NCBI GenBank assembly: GCA_003416985.1
Contig: QVIN01000003.1
Span: 248,001 to 312,000, forward strand
Source of the DNA: Duganella sp. BJB480
Lineage (GTDB): Bacteria; Pseudomonadota; Gammaproteobacteria; Burkholderiales; Burkholderiaceae_D
Length of the DNA stretch: 64,000 nt
Direction: 5' to 3'
A program made the position numbers and the translations under genes. The notes under the pieces are model-generated. The model was not told the origin of the DNA, searched no databases, and saw only the letters and a program-made list of their open reading frames with translations. Positions 44,569 to 54,299 of this stretch are shown one piece after another. Every line of letters begins with the position of its first letter. Within the stretch, counting starts at the first letter, position 1.

Positions 44569-45465
44569 ATGAACCTGGAACTGCGGCAGCTACGCTATTT
44601 CGTCACCGTCGCCGAGGAACTCCACTTCGGCAAGGCGGCGCTGCGCCTGCACATGACGCAGCCGCCGCTGTCGCAGACCATCCAGGCGCTGGAGGAGCTG
44701 CTGGGTGCCGCGCTGTTCGAGCGCAACCGGCGCGGCGTGGCGCTGACGCCGGCCGGGCTGGCGCTGCTGCCGGAGGCGCGCCGCATGCTGGCGCAGTCGC
44801 TGGAACTGCCGCAACTGGTGCAGCGCGCCGCCGCCGGCGAGGTCGGGCGGCTGACGCTGGCCTTCGTCTCCTCGGCCGACTACAGCGTGCTGCCGCCCTT
44901 CCTGCGCGCCTACCGCGCAGCGTATCCGCAGGTGCAGATCACGCTGCAGGAAGCCACGTCCGACCTGCAGCTGGACGACCTGCTGCACAACCGCATCGAC
45001 GCCGGCCTGCTGATCCCGCCGCTGCCGGACAAGGCCGGACTGGAACTGGACTACCTGCCGGTGCTGAGCGAGCCGCTGGTGCTGGCCCTGCCGGCCGGGC
45101 TGCTGAAGAAGAAAGGCAAGCTGGCGTTGGCCTCCTTGCCCAAGCTGCCGTTGATCGTCTTCCCGCGCGCGATCTCGCCGGCCCTGTACGACGCCATCCT
45201 GTCGGTGTTCCGCGACGCCGGCATCACGCCGGAAATCGGCCAGCAGGCGATCCAGATGCAGACCATCGTCAGCCTGGTATCGGCCGGGATGGGGATGGCG
45301 CTGGTGCCGCAGTCCGTGTCCAACCTGATGCGGCCCGGGGTAGAATACCGGGCGCTGCGCGACGCCACCCCGCTGGTCGAAACCGGCCTGGCCTGGCGGC
45401 GCGACAACGCCTCGCCGGTGCTGCGCGGCTTTTTGGAATTATTACGAAAGAACACCCTATGCTGA
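44569..45465 (+). CDS. LysR family transcriptional regulator, divergent from ilvD
   Basis: The start ATG 44569 (MNLELRQLRYFVTVAEELHFG) matches LysR N-termini; no good Shine-Dalgarno is visible. 298 residues with the winged helix (AALRLHMTQPPLSQTIQALEE) and a substrate-binding domain, resembling the IlvY/CatR/BenM group. It may control ilvD through the adjacent dyad. Its last codons overlap the lgt start by 7 bp, which couples it to lgt. Confidence 0.92.
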   Translation: MNLELRQLRYFVTVAEELHFGKAALRLHMTQPPLSQTIQALEELLGAALFERNRRGVALTPAGLALLPEARRMLAQSLELPQLVQRAAAGEVGRLTLAFVSSADYSVLPPFLRAYRAAYPQVQITLQEATSDLQLDDLLHNRIDAGLLIPPLPDKAGLELDYLPVLSEPLVLALPAGLLKKKGKLALASLPKLPLIVFPRAISPALYDAILSVFRDAGITPEIGQQAIQMQTIVSLVSAGMGMALVPQSVSNLMRPGVEYRALRDATPLVETGLAWRRDNASPVLRGFLELLRKNTLC

Positions 45466-46304
45466 TACACCCGATGCCCGATCCGATCGCCCTGCAACTG
45501 GGGCCGGTGGCGATCCACTGGTACGGCTTGATGTACGTCCTCGCCTTCGCCCTGTTCATCACGCTGGGACGGGTGCGTATCAAGCAGCCGCACATCGCCG
45601 CGCAGCGCTGGAGGAAGGAGGACCTGGACGACATGCTGTTCTACGGCATGCTGGGCGTGATCATCGGCGGGCGCATGGGCGAGGTGCTGTTCTACGAGCC
45701 GGTCAAGTACTTCTCCGATCCGATCGAGATCTTCAAGGTCTGGCATGGCGGCATGTCCTTCCACGGCGGCTTCCTCGGCGTGCTGATCGCGATGGCCCTG
45801 TGGGCGCGCAAGAGCGGGCGCAACCTGCTGGACGTGTACGACTTCATCGCGCCGCTGGTGCCGCTGGGTTACGCCGCCGGGCGGCTGGGCAACTTCATCA
45901 ACGCCGAGCTGCCGGGGCGCGTGGTCACGGACCAGTCGCTGCCGTGGGCGATGCTGTGGCCGAACAACGCCTATCCGCTGCATCCGAATCCCGTGTTCCT
46001 GGAGGGCCTGCGCCATCCGTCGCCGATCTACCAGCTGCTGATCGACGGGCTGCTGGTGTTCGTCATCCTGTGGCTGTTTTCGCGCAAGGAGCGTCCACGG
46101 CTGGCGGTCGGCGCGATGTACACGCTGCTGTATGGTTGCGCGCGCTTCTTCACCGAATACTTCCGCACGCCGGACTGGGAACGAATTATTGCAGGCATTC
46201 CGATCACCTCCGGCCAGGTGCTGTCGCTGCCGATGATCGTCGGCGGGGTGATCATGCTGGTGTGGTCCTACCAAGTCAAACAGAAGGGCCGCGCGCCCAT
46301 CTAA
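45459..46304 (+). CDS. lgt: Prolipoprotein diacylglyceryl transferase
   Basis: 281 residues with seven membrane helices. The catalytic HGGMSFHGGFLG loop (near 100-112) and the Lgt signature GRLGNFINAELPGR (near 145) are present. It transfers diacylglyceryl from phosphatidylglycerol to lipoprotein cysteines in the inner membrane. The ATG overlaps the LysR stop. A large palindromic repeat begins 5 bp after its stop. Confidence 0.96.
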   Translation: MLIHPMPDPIALQLGPVAIHWYGLMYVLAFALFITLGRVRIKQPHIAAQRWRKEDLDDMLFYGMLGVIIGGRMGEVLFYEPVKYFSDPIEIFKVWHGGMSFHGGFLGVLIAMALWARKSGRNLLDVYDFIAPLVPLGYAAGRLGNFINAELPGRVVTDQSLPWAMLWPNNAYPLHPNPVFLEGLRHPSPIYQLLIDGLLVFVILWLFSRKERPRLAVGAMYTLLYGCARFFTEYFRTPDWERIIAGIPITSGQVLSLPMIVGGVIMLVWSYQVKQKGRAPI

Positions 46305-46308
46305 CCCG

Positions 46309-46395
46309 TGGGGTCAAGTCTGACATTCGGACACGGCCTCTGCCGTAGCAGAGCGCTACGGCAGAGGCCGTGTCCGAATGTCAGACTTGACCCCA
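46309..46395. repeat. 87-bp palindrome, copy 2 of a dispersed intergenic repeat
   Basis: A 41-bp perfect stem (46309-46349 with 46355-46395) has a 5-base loop. The outer 26 bp per arm equal those at 8553-8638; the inner arms differ by paired substitutions that keep base pairing. Its right arm supplies the last codons and TGA stop of the TauE/SafE gene on the minus strand. Confidence 0.92.
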
Positions 46396-47207
46396 ATTTG
46401 CTTTGCGTAACATGTAGGCGGCGAGGCAGTACAGCACTATCGCGAAGATTTTGCGCAGGGTTTGCACCGGCAGCTTGTGCGCGGTGCTCGCGCCCAGCGG
46501 CGCGAGCGTGACGCTGGCCGCGGCGATTACCAGCAATGCCGGCATGTAGACGAAGCCGAGCGAATAACGGGGCAAGTCCGGCGTATTCCAGCCGTAGTAG
46601 ATGTTCGACAGCGTGCCGGCCAGCGCGATTGGAAATCCCAATGCGGCGCTGGTCGCCACGGCGTTGTGGATCTTGACGTTACGCCAGGTCATGAACGGTA
46701 TCGACAGGAAGCCACCGCCCGCGCCCACCAGCCCCGCCACCAGGCCGATCACGCCGCCGGCGCCGAACATGGCGGCGTTGCCCGGCAGGCCACGCTGCGC
46801 GACGCCTTCGGCCGGCGCGGCTTTTTTGGCGAGCAGCATCTGCGTCGCGGAGATGGTCAGGAAGATGCTGAACAACAGCGCCTGCCCCGCCGAACTCATT
46901 TGCTTGGCGATCCACGGGCCGCACCACGCACCCAGCAAGATGCCGGGCGCCAGCAGCAGCGCCACCGGCCACAGCACCGCGCCATGCTGATGATGCGCGC
47001 GCACCGAGGACATCGACGTGAACAGGATCACGCCCAGCGATGTCGCCACCGCCATGTGGATGATCGCCTCCTCCGGAAAGCCCTGCGCGCTGAAGATCAG
47101 TGTGATGAACGGCACCAGTATCATGCCGCCGCCTATGCCCAGCAGTCCCGCCATGAAGCCGCCCACGGCGCCCATCAACAGCAGGATCAGCACCAGGCCC
47201 AGATCCA

Positions 47208-47208
<1 letters not shown>
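46381..47208 (-). CDS. TauE/SafE (TSUP) family anion permease
   Basis: The start at ATG 47208 (MDLGLVLILLLMGAVGGFMAG) overlaps the EVE gene stop by one base (275 residues). Eight hydrophobic segments form two halves with GLLGIGGGMILVPF and LVGAGGGFLSIPFM, the duplicated TSUP motif. The family moves sulfite, sulfoacetate or related anions. The C-terminal residues WGQV and the TGA stop come from the palindromic repeat, so this end is recent or replaceable. Confidence 0.9.
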
Positions 47209-47675
<467 letters not shown>

Positions 47676-47691
47676 GGGTTTTTCTCCAGAC

Positions 47692-47731
47692 GAAAAAAAG
47701 CGGCTGCGCACTCACATGCTTGCAACCGCTT
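47692..47731 (-). terminator. Terminator downstream of 6S RNA
   Basis: A 10-bp stem (47698-47707 with 47722-47731, one G-U) ends on the minus strand in a seven-T run (47692-47698). It lies directly beyond the 6S RNA 3' end. Confidence 0.75.
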
Positions 47732-47737
47732 CTTTAG

Positions 47738-47922
47738 TAATGAGGCCCCGCCTGTGCCGTCTTTGCCGGCATCCCGAACCAAACGGTTCAAGGTGGTCAC
47801 AGTTAGTTCAATTTCGGGTTCATCGGACTAGCGACGCTCACGCCCATCGAACAAAATTCCGCAACCGGTGCACATAAATGGTTCAAGGAATATATGGCAA
47901 TCGCGAACACCGCAGGGTGAGA
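47738..47922 (-). ncRNA. ssrS: 6S RNA
   Basis: On the minus strand the gap next to zapA holds the conserved 3' half of 6S RNA: GACCACCTTGAACC, then GGTTCGGGATGCC and GGCGGGGCC, as in proteobacterial 6S. A 5' part (CCCTGC, GTG, TTGCC) can pair with the 3' part (GGCAA, CAC, GCGGGG) to make the closing stem around the central bubble. 6S RNA binds sigma-70 RNA polymerase in stationary phase. Location beside zapA is the usual one. Ends are approximate. Confidence 0.85.
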
Positions 47923-47967
47923 CGAAGTTTACTCTCTTGTCCGCCGCAAAGGAAGGAGTTTAGCGAA

Positions 47968-48279
47968 TTAAAACAGGGTTTCTTGTGGCGTCAGCGCGCT
48001 ATCGAGCACTTTGTGCATGGCGCTGATCCGCGTCTGCACTTCCAGCATCGACATGTCCGACAACGGTCCCACCGGCGATTTCACCGACAGGAATTCCGCC
48101 GCCATGCCCAGCGCCGCCATCACGGCGATGCGGTCGTTGCCCTTGATCTTGCCGGCGTCGCGAATGGCCGTCATCTTTTTATCGAGGAAAGCGGCGGCCT
48201 CGCGCAGCGCGCGCTCCTCACCTTCCTTGACGACCAGCCGGTACGGCGAACCCATGATGGTCACATCCAGCTGTATCAT
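47968..48279 (-). CDS. zapA: Cell division protein ZapA
   Basis: 103 residues (MIQLDVTIMGSPYRLVVKEGEERALREAAAFLDKKM... abbreviated). ZapA has an N-terminal globular head and a C-terminal coiled coil, and crosslinks FtsZ filaments at midcell. It overlaps the upstream small coiled-coil gene by 4 bp, and 6S RNA lies downstream. Confidence 0.95.
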   Translation of the reverse strand: MIQLDVTIMGSPYRLVVKEGEERALREAAAFLDKKMTAIRDAGKIKGNDRIAVMAALGMAAEFLSVKSPVGPLSDMSMLEVQTRISAMHKVLDSALTPQETLF

Positions 48280-48518
48280 CGTGCATCCTCGTTTTCAGGC
48301 TTTTGTTCCTCTTCGGCGTCGCCGTCGAGCGCGGGGATTTTTTCCAACAAAGCCTCGACGCGGCCGGCCGCCTCGGTCAACTGGCGCCGATAACCCAGGT
48401 TCTCCACCACGAGGGCGGCATTGATTTGACGCAGTTCGGTATTTTCCCGACGCAGGGCGTGGGTCATCTCGGCCAACTGGTCGATTTTGTCGGATAGTTC
48501 TTGGAAATCTGGAATCAT
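48276..48518 (-). CDS. Small coiled-coil protein next to ZapA (TIGR02449/ZapB-like)
   Basis: The ATG at 48518 (MIPDFQELSDKIDQLAEMT) gives 80 residues, mostly one coiled coil (DKIDQLAEMTHALRRENTEL, VENLGYRRQL) with an acidic tail. A short coiled-coil gene always sits before zapA in many betaproteobacteria and is thought to be a division partner. ATGA overlap with zapA. Confidence 0.82.
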   Translation of the reverse strand: MIPDFQELSDKIDQLAEMTHALRRENTELRQINAALVVENLGYRRQLTEAAGRVEALLEKIPALDGDAEEEQKPENEDAR

Positions 48519-48634
48519 CCCGCCACTATAGGCAGCGCGCGGAACGCCGTCAACCGAATCACGCGCGCCGCCCGCATATTTGGCGGGCAAGCGCGCGATT
48601 TATTTCCTCACTGTCAACGCCATGCTGAAAATTG

Positions 48635-51478
48635 CTACTTTGCCAGCAAGCGTGGCGTAATGCTCACATAGCCCTCGATGCCGCTGGCCTGGCCCGGCTC
48701 CGCTTCGACGATGACGTTGATCTCGCGCTTGCCGGCGCCGGCCGGCAGCGGCAGTTCGAACGCCTCCAGCGCGTAGCTGTCCTTCTTGCCGGCCAGCTGG
48801 CCGTTCAGCCAGAACTCCGCCTTGCCGCGCACGCCCGCGAAGCGCAGCACGCCGCTGCCATCGGACAGGTTCTTGCGCGGCGTGAAGCTGGAGCGGTACA
48901 GATGGTACTTGGCGGCGGCCGGCGCGATCATCGGCGGCGATCCCCAGCCCCAGGTGTTCATGTCGAAGCTGGTCAGCTGCTGGTTAGGGTCGGGACGCTG
49001 GGCGCTGTCCGGCGCGATGCGCCAGCCGCGCACAAAGGTCAGCGGCGCCTCGGCCTGCGCCACGTAGGGCTGCGCAGGCGTGGCCTTGACCGGGATGCTG
49101 ATGCGCGCCGGCGCCAGGCCGGGCGCGGTGGCGGTCACTTCGATCGCGTCCTTGCCGTCGTAGTTGGTCTGCACGATCAGCTGCGCCAGGCCGTTGAACA
49201 GGCGGCGCGTCGCGCCCTTCTCGTCCTCGTGCGAATTCGGATCGCCGTTGCCGTGGCCGATGGAGCGGCCGCCGCCTGTCACCGCGAAGGTCACCTGCGC
49301 GTCGGCCAGCGGCACGGCACGGCCTTGCGCGTCCAGCGCGCGCACGGTGATCGGCATCGCATCGCGGCCATCGCCGGCCAGCTGCGCCCGGTCCGGCACC
49401 AGCTCCAGCGCGACGGCGGCGCCGGTGGTCTCCACCGAGGTGCGCGCGACTTCCTTGCCGCCGTTGTAGCCGATCGCTTCCAGCTTGCCGGGCGCGTAGG
49501 CGACGTTGAAGCTGTTCATGCGGTACGGGTCCACCTTCTGCTCACCCAGCACGCGGCCGTTCAGCAGCAGCTGCACGCGTTCCACGTTGGCCATCACCAT
49601 CACGCGGATGTCCTTGCCCTCGCTGCCGCTCCAGTTCCAGTGCGGCGCGATATGGATCAGCGGACGGTCCTTGATCCACTGTACCTGGTGGATGTAGTAG
49701 GCGTTCTTGGGGAAGCCGTTCAGGTCCATGATGCCGAACGCCGAGCTGACCGAAGGCCACTCGTTGGGCGTGGGCTCGCCGCGGTAATCGAAACCGGTCC
49801 AGACGAAGCCGCCCGCCACGTATGGCCGGGTGGCGATGGCCTGCCAGGCGTCGCGGTGGGTGTTGCCCCACTTGGCCGCGTCGTCGTCGTAGCTGGCGAT
49901 CAGGTTTTTCTCGCGCACGGTCTGGAACTCGCCGCGCGTCATGAAGGCCGAGGTATCCTCGGAGCTGGTGAACGGCTTGTTCGGATAGGCCTTGTGATAG
50001 CGGTCGTAGTCCGGCACATGGTAGTTGGAGCCCACCACGTCCACCGCGTGCGACACGTTCAGCTCAGTCAGGAAGCCGCCGTTCATCGCCGCCGTGACCG
50101 GACGCGTGTCGTCCAGCGCCTTCACCGTGGCCGACATGCGGCGCACCATTTCATAGCCCACTTCCGTGGCCTGCTCCGGCTCCTCGTTGAACACCGACCA
50201 CAGGACCACGCCCGGATGATGGCGGTCGCGCTTGACCATCCACTCCAACTGCTTCATGTAGTCCGGCGATGGATTGAAGTTGCGGTTCTCGTCCATGACG
50301 ACAAAGCCCATGCGGTCCACCAGGTCCAGCACCTCGGCCGCCGGCGCGTTGTGCGAGAAGCGGATCGCGTTCACGCCCAGCTCCTTGAGCCGGCGCAGGC
50401 GGTACTCCCACACCGAATCCGGCACGGCCACGCCGACGCCCGCATGGTCCTGGTGGATGCACACGCCCTGCAGCTTCACATGCACGCCGTTGAGGAAGAA
50501 GCCCTGCGCCGCGTCGAAGCGGATGGTGCGGAAGCCGGTATGCAGCGACACTTCATCGAGCGCCTTGCCATCCTGCAGAACGCGCGTGGTCACGCGATAC
50601 AGATTGGTCTTCTCCAGCGACCACAGGGCCGGATGGTCGACGGCCACCGGCACCTTCACCGTGCTCGTGTCCAACACGCCGATGCGGGCAGCGACGCTCT
50701 GGCGCGCCACCTGCTTGCCGGTCGGGTCGAACACCGACACTTCCACCGTCACGCCGCTGGCCTGCTTGCCGCTGTTGTTCAGCGTAACCTCGACCGGAAT
50801 GGTCCACTGATTGTTCTTGCCCAGGCGCGGCGTGGCGTGCACGCCATCGGTGACGACGTGCACCGGATCGCGCTTGACCAGCCACGCATGGCGGTACATG
50901 CCCGCGCCCTCGTACCACCAGCCTTCCATGGCCTCGGCGTCGGCGCGGATGGCGATGGTGTTCATCGCGTCGCCGTAGCGCAGATAGGGTGTGATGTCGA
51001 TATAGCTGGCGTTGTAGCCGGACCAGTTGCGGTTGACCACATTCCCGTTCACCCACACGGTGGCGTGGGTGGCGATGGCGTCGAGCTGCAGTTCAAAATG
51101 GCGGCCGCGGTCGGCCGCTTCCACGCGCAGATAGCGCCGGTACCAGCCGACGCCGCGCGGGCGATAGCCCTGCGCGATGTTGGCGTTGGGGTCGAACGGG
51201 CCTTCGACCGCCCAGTCATGCGGCAGGTCCAGGTGGCGCCAACCGGAATCGTCGTATTCGGTGCCGGCCGCGCCGGCGGCGTTGCCCGCCTTGGCGTTGT
51301 CGTAGGATTCATCGCTTCCCTTGATCGGCGGCTGGACGATGTCGCCCAAGTGGAACAGCCAGCCGCGGTCGAGCGACAAGCGCTCGCGGCCCATCGTTGC
51401 GGCCTGCGCGGCCACGCAGGCCGTCAGCAGCAAAACGGCGGAGCACAGCCGCCGCCAGTTGAATATGGTCGATTTCAA
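48635..51478 (-). CDS. GH2 family beta-galactosidase-type glycoside hydrolase, exported
   Basis: 947 residues with a signal peptide (MKSTIFNWRRLCSAVLLLTACVAAQA). GH2 sugar-binding, immunoglobulin-like and TIM-barrel domains are present. The conserved barrel segment is LKELGVNAIRFSHNAPA, the acid/base Glu lies in WSVFNEEPEQ (near 431) and a likely nucleophile Glu in TSSEDTSAF (near 506). A C-terminal beta domain follows. GH2 enzymes hydrolyse beta-galactosides, -glucuronides or -mannosides; neighbours favour galactosides. Second gene of an operon with the TonB receptor (74-bp gap). Confidence 0.92.
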   Translation of the reverse strand: MKSTIFNWRRLCSAVLLLTACVAAQAATMGRERLSLDRGWLFHLGDIVQPPIKGSDESYDNAKAGNAAGAAGTEYDDSGWRHLDLPHDWAVEGPFDPNANIAQGYRPRGVGWYRRYLRVEAADRGRHFELQLDAIATHATVWVNGNVVNRNWSGYNASYIDITPYLRYGDAMNTIAIRADAEAMEGWWYEGAGMYRHAWLVKRDPVHVVTDGVHATPRLGKNNQWTIPVEVTLNNSGKQASGVTVEVSVFDPTGKQVARQSVAARIGVLDTSTVKVPVAVDHPALWSLEKTNLYRVTTRVLQDGKALDEVSLHTGFRTIRFDAAQGFFLNGVHVKLQGVCIHQDHAGVGVAVPDSVWEYRLRRLKELGVNAIRFSHNAPAAEVLDLVDRMGFVVMDENRNFNPSPDYMKQLEWMVKRDRHHPGVVLWSVFNEEPEQATEVGYEMVRRMSATVKALDDTRPVTAAMNGGFLTELNVSHAVDVVGSNYHVPDYDRYHKAYPNKPFTSSEDTSAFMTRGEFQTVREKNLIASYDDDAAKWGNTHRDAWQAIATRPYVAGGFVWTGFDYRGEPTPNEWPSVSSAFGIMDLNGFPKNAYYIHQVQWIKDRPLIHIAPHWNWSGSEGKDIRVMVMANVERVQLLLNGRVLGEQKVDPYRMNSFNVAYAPGKLEAIGYNGGKEVARTSVETTGAAVALELVPDRAQLAGDGRDAMPITVRALDAQGRAVPLADAQVTFAVTGGGRSIGHGNGDPNSHEDEKGATRRLFNGLAQLIVQTNYDGKDAIEVTATAPGLAPARISIPVKATPAQPYVAQAEAPLTFVRGWRIAPDSAQRPDPNQQLTSFDMNTWGWGSPPMIAPAAAKYHLYRSSFTPRKNLSDGSGVLRFAGVRGKAEFWLNGQLAGKKDSYALEAFELPLPAGAGKREINVIVEAEPGQASGIEGYVSITPRLLAK

Positions 51479-51552
51479 TTTGCGTCCCCTTGATGAAAAA
51501 AACGGAGCAGCGCCATCACGCGCCGCCCCGTCAAAGCCACGACAAAAACAGA

Positions 51553-54159
51553 TTACATCTTGAACGACAGGCCCAGGTTGAAGCGGCGGCCGAATTCGGT
51601 GACCTCCTGCTGTACCGGGATGTTCGCGCTGGTGTAGACGGCCTTCTGGTTGGTCAGGTTGTCGATGCCGAAGCGCAGTTGCACGTTCGGCGTCAGCTGC
51701 TTGGCCAGGTTCAGCGTCAGGTAGGTTTCGGCTTCGTTCATGATCAACTGGCCGGCGCCCCAGGTTGGATTACGCACGAAAGAACTGTGGTAGTTGGCGG
51801 AGATGCGCGCCTCGTAGCCGGCCTTCTCGTACCACAGCGTCACGCCGCCGTTGCTCTTCATCAGACCTTCGATCGGATAAGGATTCACGCTCGGCGTTTT
51901 CTCGTGGATGTTGCTGGTGGTGTAGGCGTAGTTGCTGGCGATGCCCAGGCCATCGAACGGCGCCGGCAGCGAAGTAAAGGCCTGCTGGTACACCAGCTCC
52001 ACGCCGCGAATGTCGCCGCCATCGCCGTTGACCGAACGGGTGATGGTGGCTGGGCGGCCGTTGACGGTGGTGGTGTCGCTGGTGATGGCGATGTAGCGCG
52101 AGACCTTCTTGTAGAACGCACCGGCCGACAGCAGCGAGCCTTTGCTGAAGTACCACTGGTAGGCCAGGTCGACCTGGTTGGCCATCATCGGCTTCAGTTC
52201 TGGATTGCCGGCGCTGCCGGTGACCGGCTGGGTGGAATCCGATACCACGTTCAGGTTGCGCGATGCGCGCATCTCGTCCAGCGGCGCGCGCGACATGGCG
52301 CGCGCCACGCTGAAGCGCACCTGGCGTTCCTGCGCCTCGTCCATGTTGAAGATCAGGTTCAGGCTGGGCAAGATCTCGTTGTAGGAGGTGCCGCCTTCGA
52401 CCGCCGTCGGCGCCGCGCCGTTCAGCGACTGCGCGCCGTAGCCGGTCTGCGTGGTGTGCACCAGGCGCACGCCGACGTTGCCGCGATAGGTCTTGCCGAA
52501 GGCTTCGCCGTCCAAGTCACCCTGCACGAAGGCCGAGGTGCTGCGCTCCTTGACCTTCCAGCCGGACAACGCATCGTTCCGGATTTGCCAATCCTGCCGT
52601 ACCTGGCCGTCGGGATTAAAGGCGTTGGGGCCAAAGGCGGCGGCGGTCGACGCACCGAAGTCCTTCAACGCGATATACGAAGGGAAGCCGCTGACGTTGA
52701 CGGTCTCGTAGGCCGAGTCGGGAATCGCCGCCGTCGGATTCAGCTGCCAGGTGGTCTGGCGATAGCTCTTCTCGCGATCGGTGGCGCGCACGCCGACTTT
52801 CAGGCGGCTGACGATGCTGTTCTCGATCGGGCGCGAGGCGCTCAACGACACGGCGTTCAGCAGATCCTTGACATGGCCGTCGGTGTCGACATACAGCGTG
52901 GGCGCGCCGAAGTTGGCCGGGTTGCCGGTGTCCAGGCCGCCGAAGTCGTAGCTCTGGCGCTCGTCGCCCGTGAAGGACCAGTTGATGGTGGTGCTGTTTT
53001 TCGACGTCTGGCGCAGGTCGCGCCACTGGCTGGCGCGCATCGCGTGCGAGGTCGATAGGTCAGACTCCACCTTCCAGTCGCCGACGTTGAACTTGGCGTT
53101 CAAGCCGCTGGCGGCGACGCTGTTGTCCTGGATCCAGCGGGCGTCGTTGTTGATGACGTTGACCCATTTGACGGTGCCGCCGGCCACATAGCCGTTGCGG
53201 ATATCGAGGTTGCTGAAATTGCCGGAGTTGCCGCCGTCCCAGTTACCCATGTCCCCGGTCCAGTGCTGCATTTGCGCCTCGTCGATCGCGGTCTTGGCGT
53301 AGTAGCTGTCGGCGGTGATCAGCACATCCTTGTTCGGCTTCCACTCGGCCTTGGCCAGTACACTGGTGCGCTTGTCCTTGCCGTGACGGACGTCGTCCTG
53401 GAAGCCCCATGGCGTCTTATCCACCTTGCCGTCGCCGTTCAGATCAGCCGAATGGTCCTCGTTGAAGCCCCAGTGACGGATATTCTTCTGCATCGAAGGC
53501 TGGTCCTGGTAGCTGAAGGCCAGCGCCACGCCCAGCGTCTTGTTGTTGAACTGGTCGATGTAGACGCCACCGAGACGCGGCGCGGTCTTGTCGGCGCCGC
53601 CGATGTCCTTGGCCAGCGCGTAGTACAGCGCGTCCGCCTTCAGCGATACCTGGCGGCCCGAATACTTCAACGGCGAGACGGTTTGCAGGTCGATGGAAGT
53701 GGCGATGCCGCCTTCCGCCAGCTCGGCGTTCTGCGTCTTGTAGATGGTGGCGCCGCTCAGCGACTCCGACGGGAACTGCTCGAAACGCACGGCGCGGTTA
53801 GGCTCCGACGAGGCCAGCTCGCGGCCGTTCAGCGTGGCGCCGATGAAGCGTGGACCCATGCCGCGCGCGACGATCTGGCTGGCGTTGCCGCGATCGAGGC
53901 CGGACGACATGCCCGGCAGGCGCGCCAGCGATTCGGCGATGGTGGTGTCGGGCAGCTTGCCGATGTCTTCCGACGCGATGACTTCAACGATGCTGTTGGA
54001 AGCTTCCTTGGCGGCCAGCGCATTGCGCACCGAAGCGCGGATGCCGGTCACGTTCACTTGCTGGATGTCGCCCGCCGCTTCCTGGGCAAATGCTTGTTGG
54101 ACCAGCATAGGGGACGTGAAGAGCGTGGCGATCAGCCAGCTCATTTTCTTGTGCTTCAT
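51553..54159 (-). CDS. TonB-dependent receptor (TonB-Xanth-Caul type)
   Basis: The ATG at 54159 follows GGAG by 7 bases (868 residues). Signal peptide (MSWLIATLFTSPMLVQQAFA from residue 6), then the plug domain (IVEVIASEDIGKLPDTTIAESLARLPG) and a 22-strand barrel with a C-terminal aromatic end (FGRRFNLGLSFKM). Receptors of this type carry oligosaccharides across the outer membrane with TonB energy. First gene of the TBDR-GH2 operon, with a LysR-type palindrome upstream. Confidence 0.94.
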   Translation of the reverse strand: MKHKKMSWLIATLFTSPMLVQQAFAQEAAGDIQQVNVTGIRASVRNALAAKEASNSIVEVIASEDIGKLPDTTIAESLARLPGMSSGLDRGNASQIVARGMGPRFIGATLNGRELASSEPNRAVRFEQFPSESLSGATIYKTQNAELAEGGIATSIDLQTVSPLKYSGRQVSLKADALYYALAKDIGGADKTAPRLGGVYIDQFNNKTLGVALAFSYQDQPSMQKNIRHWGFNEDHSADLNGDGKVDKTPWGFQDDVRHGKDKRTSVLAKAEWKPNKDVLITADSYYAKTAIDEAQMQHWTGDMGNWDGGNSGNFSNLDIRNGYVAGGTVKWVNVINNDARWIQDNSVAASGLNAKFNVGDWKVESDLSTSHAMRASQWRDLRQTSKNSTTINWSFTGDERQSYDFGGLDTGNPANFGAPTLYVDTDGHVKDLLNAVSLSASRPIENSIVSRLKVGVRATDREKSYRQTTWQLNPTAAIPDSAYETVNVSGFPSYIALKDFGASTAAAFGPNAFNPDGQVRQDWQIRNDALSGWKVKERSTSAFVQGDLDGEAFGKTYRGNVGVRLVHTTQTGYGAQSLNGAAPTAVEGGTSYNEILPSLNLIFNMDEAQERQVRFSVARAMSRAPLDEMRASRNLNVVSDSTQPVTGSAGNPELKPMMANQVDLAYQWYFSKGSLLSAGAFYKKVSRYIAITSDTTTVNGRPATITRSVNGDGGDIRGVELVYQQAFTSLPAPFDGLGIASNYAYTTSNIHEKTPSVNPYPIEGLMKSNGGVTLWYEKAGYEARISANYHSSFVRNPTWGAGQLIMNEAETYLTLNLAKQLTPNVQLRFGIDNLTNQKAVYTSANIPVQQEVTEFGRRFNLGLSFKM

Positions 54160-54267
54160 GTGCATCTCCAGTGTTGTTTAGGTTTCGTCTCTGGTTACCA
54201 CTCGGACGAATAACTGGATGCTAGCGAAACGAAAGAATCACTTCCAATAGCTTATTCAGCGCGGGCC

Positions 54268-54282
54268 ATACGAAGTTCGTAT
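54268..54282. promoter_or_regulatory. Perfect LysR-box palindrome upstream of the TonB receptor
   Basis: ATACGAAGTTCGTAT is a perfect dyad of the ATAC-N7-GTAT form used by LysR-type regulators. It lies 109 bp upstream of the receptor start and 18 bp downstream of the LysR gene stop. Confidence 0.65.
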
Positions 54283-54299
54283 ATCACGCTTGAGGTCGC

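Noticed and set aside
47676..47967. A protein-coding gene between the EVE gene and zapA
   Set aside because: The region matches 6S RNA on the minus strand; open frames there are short and unsupported.
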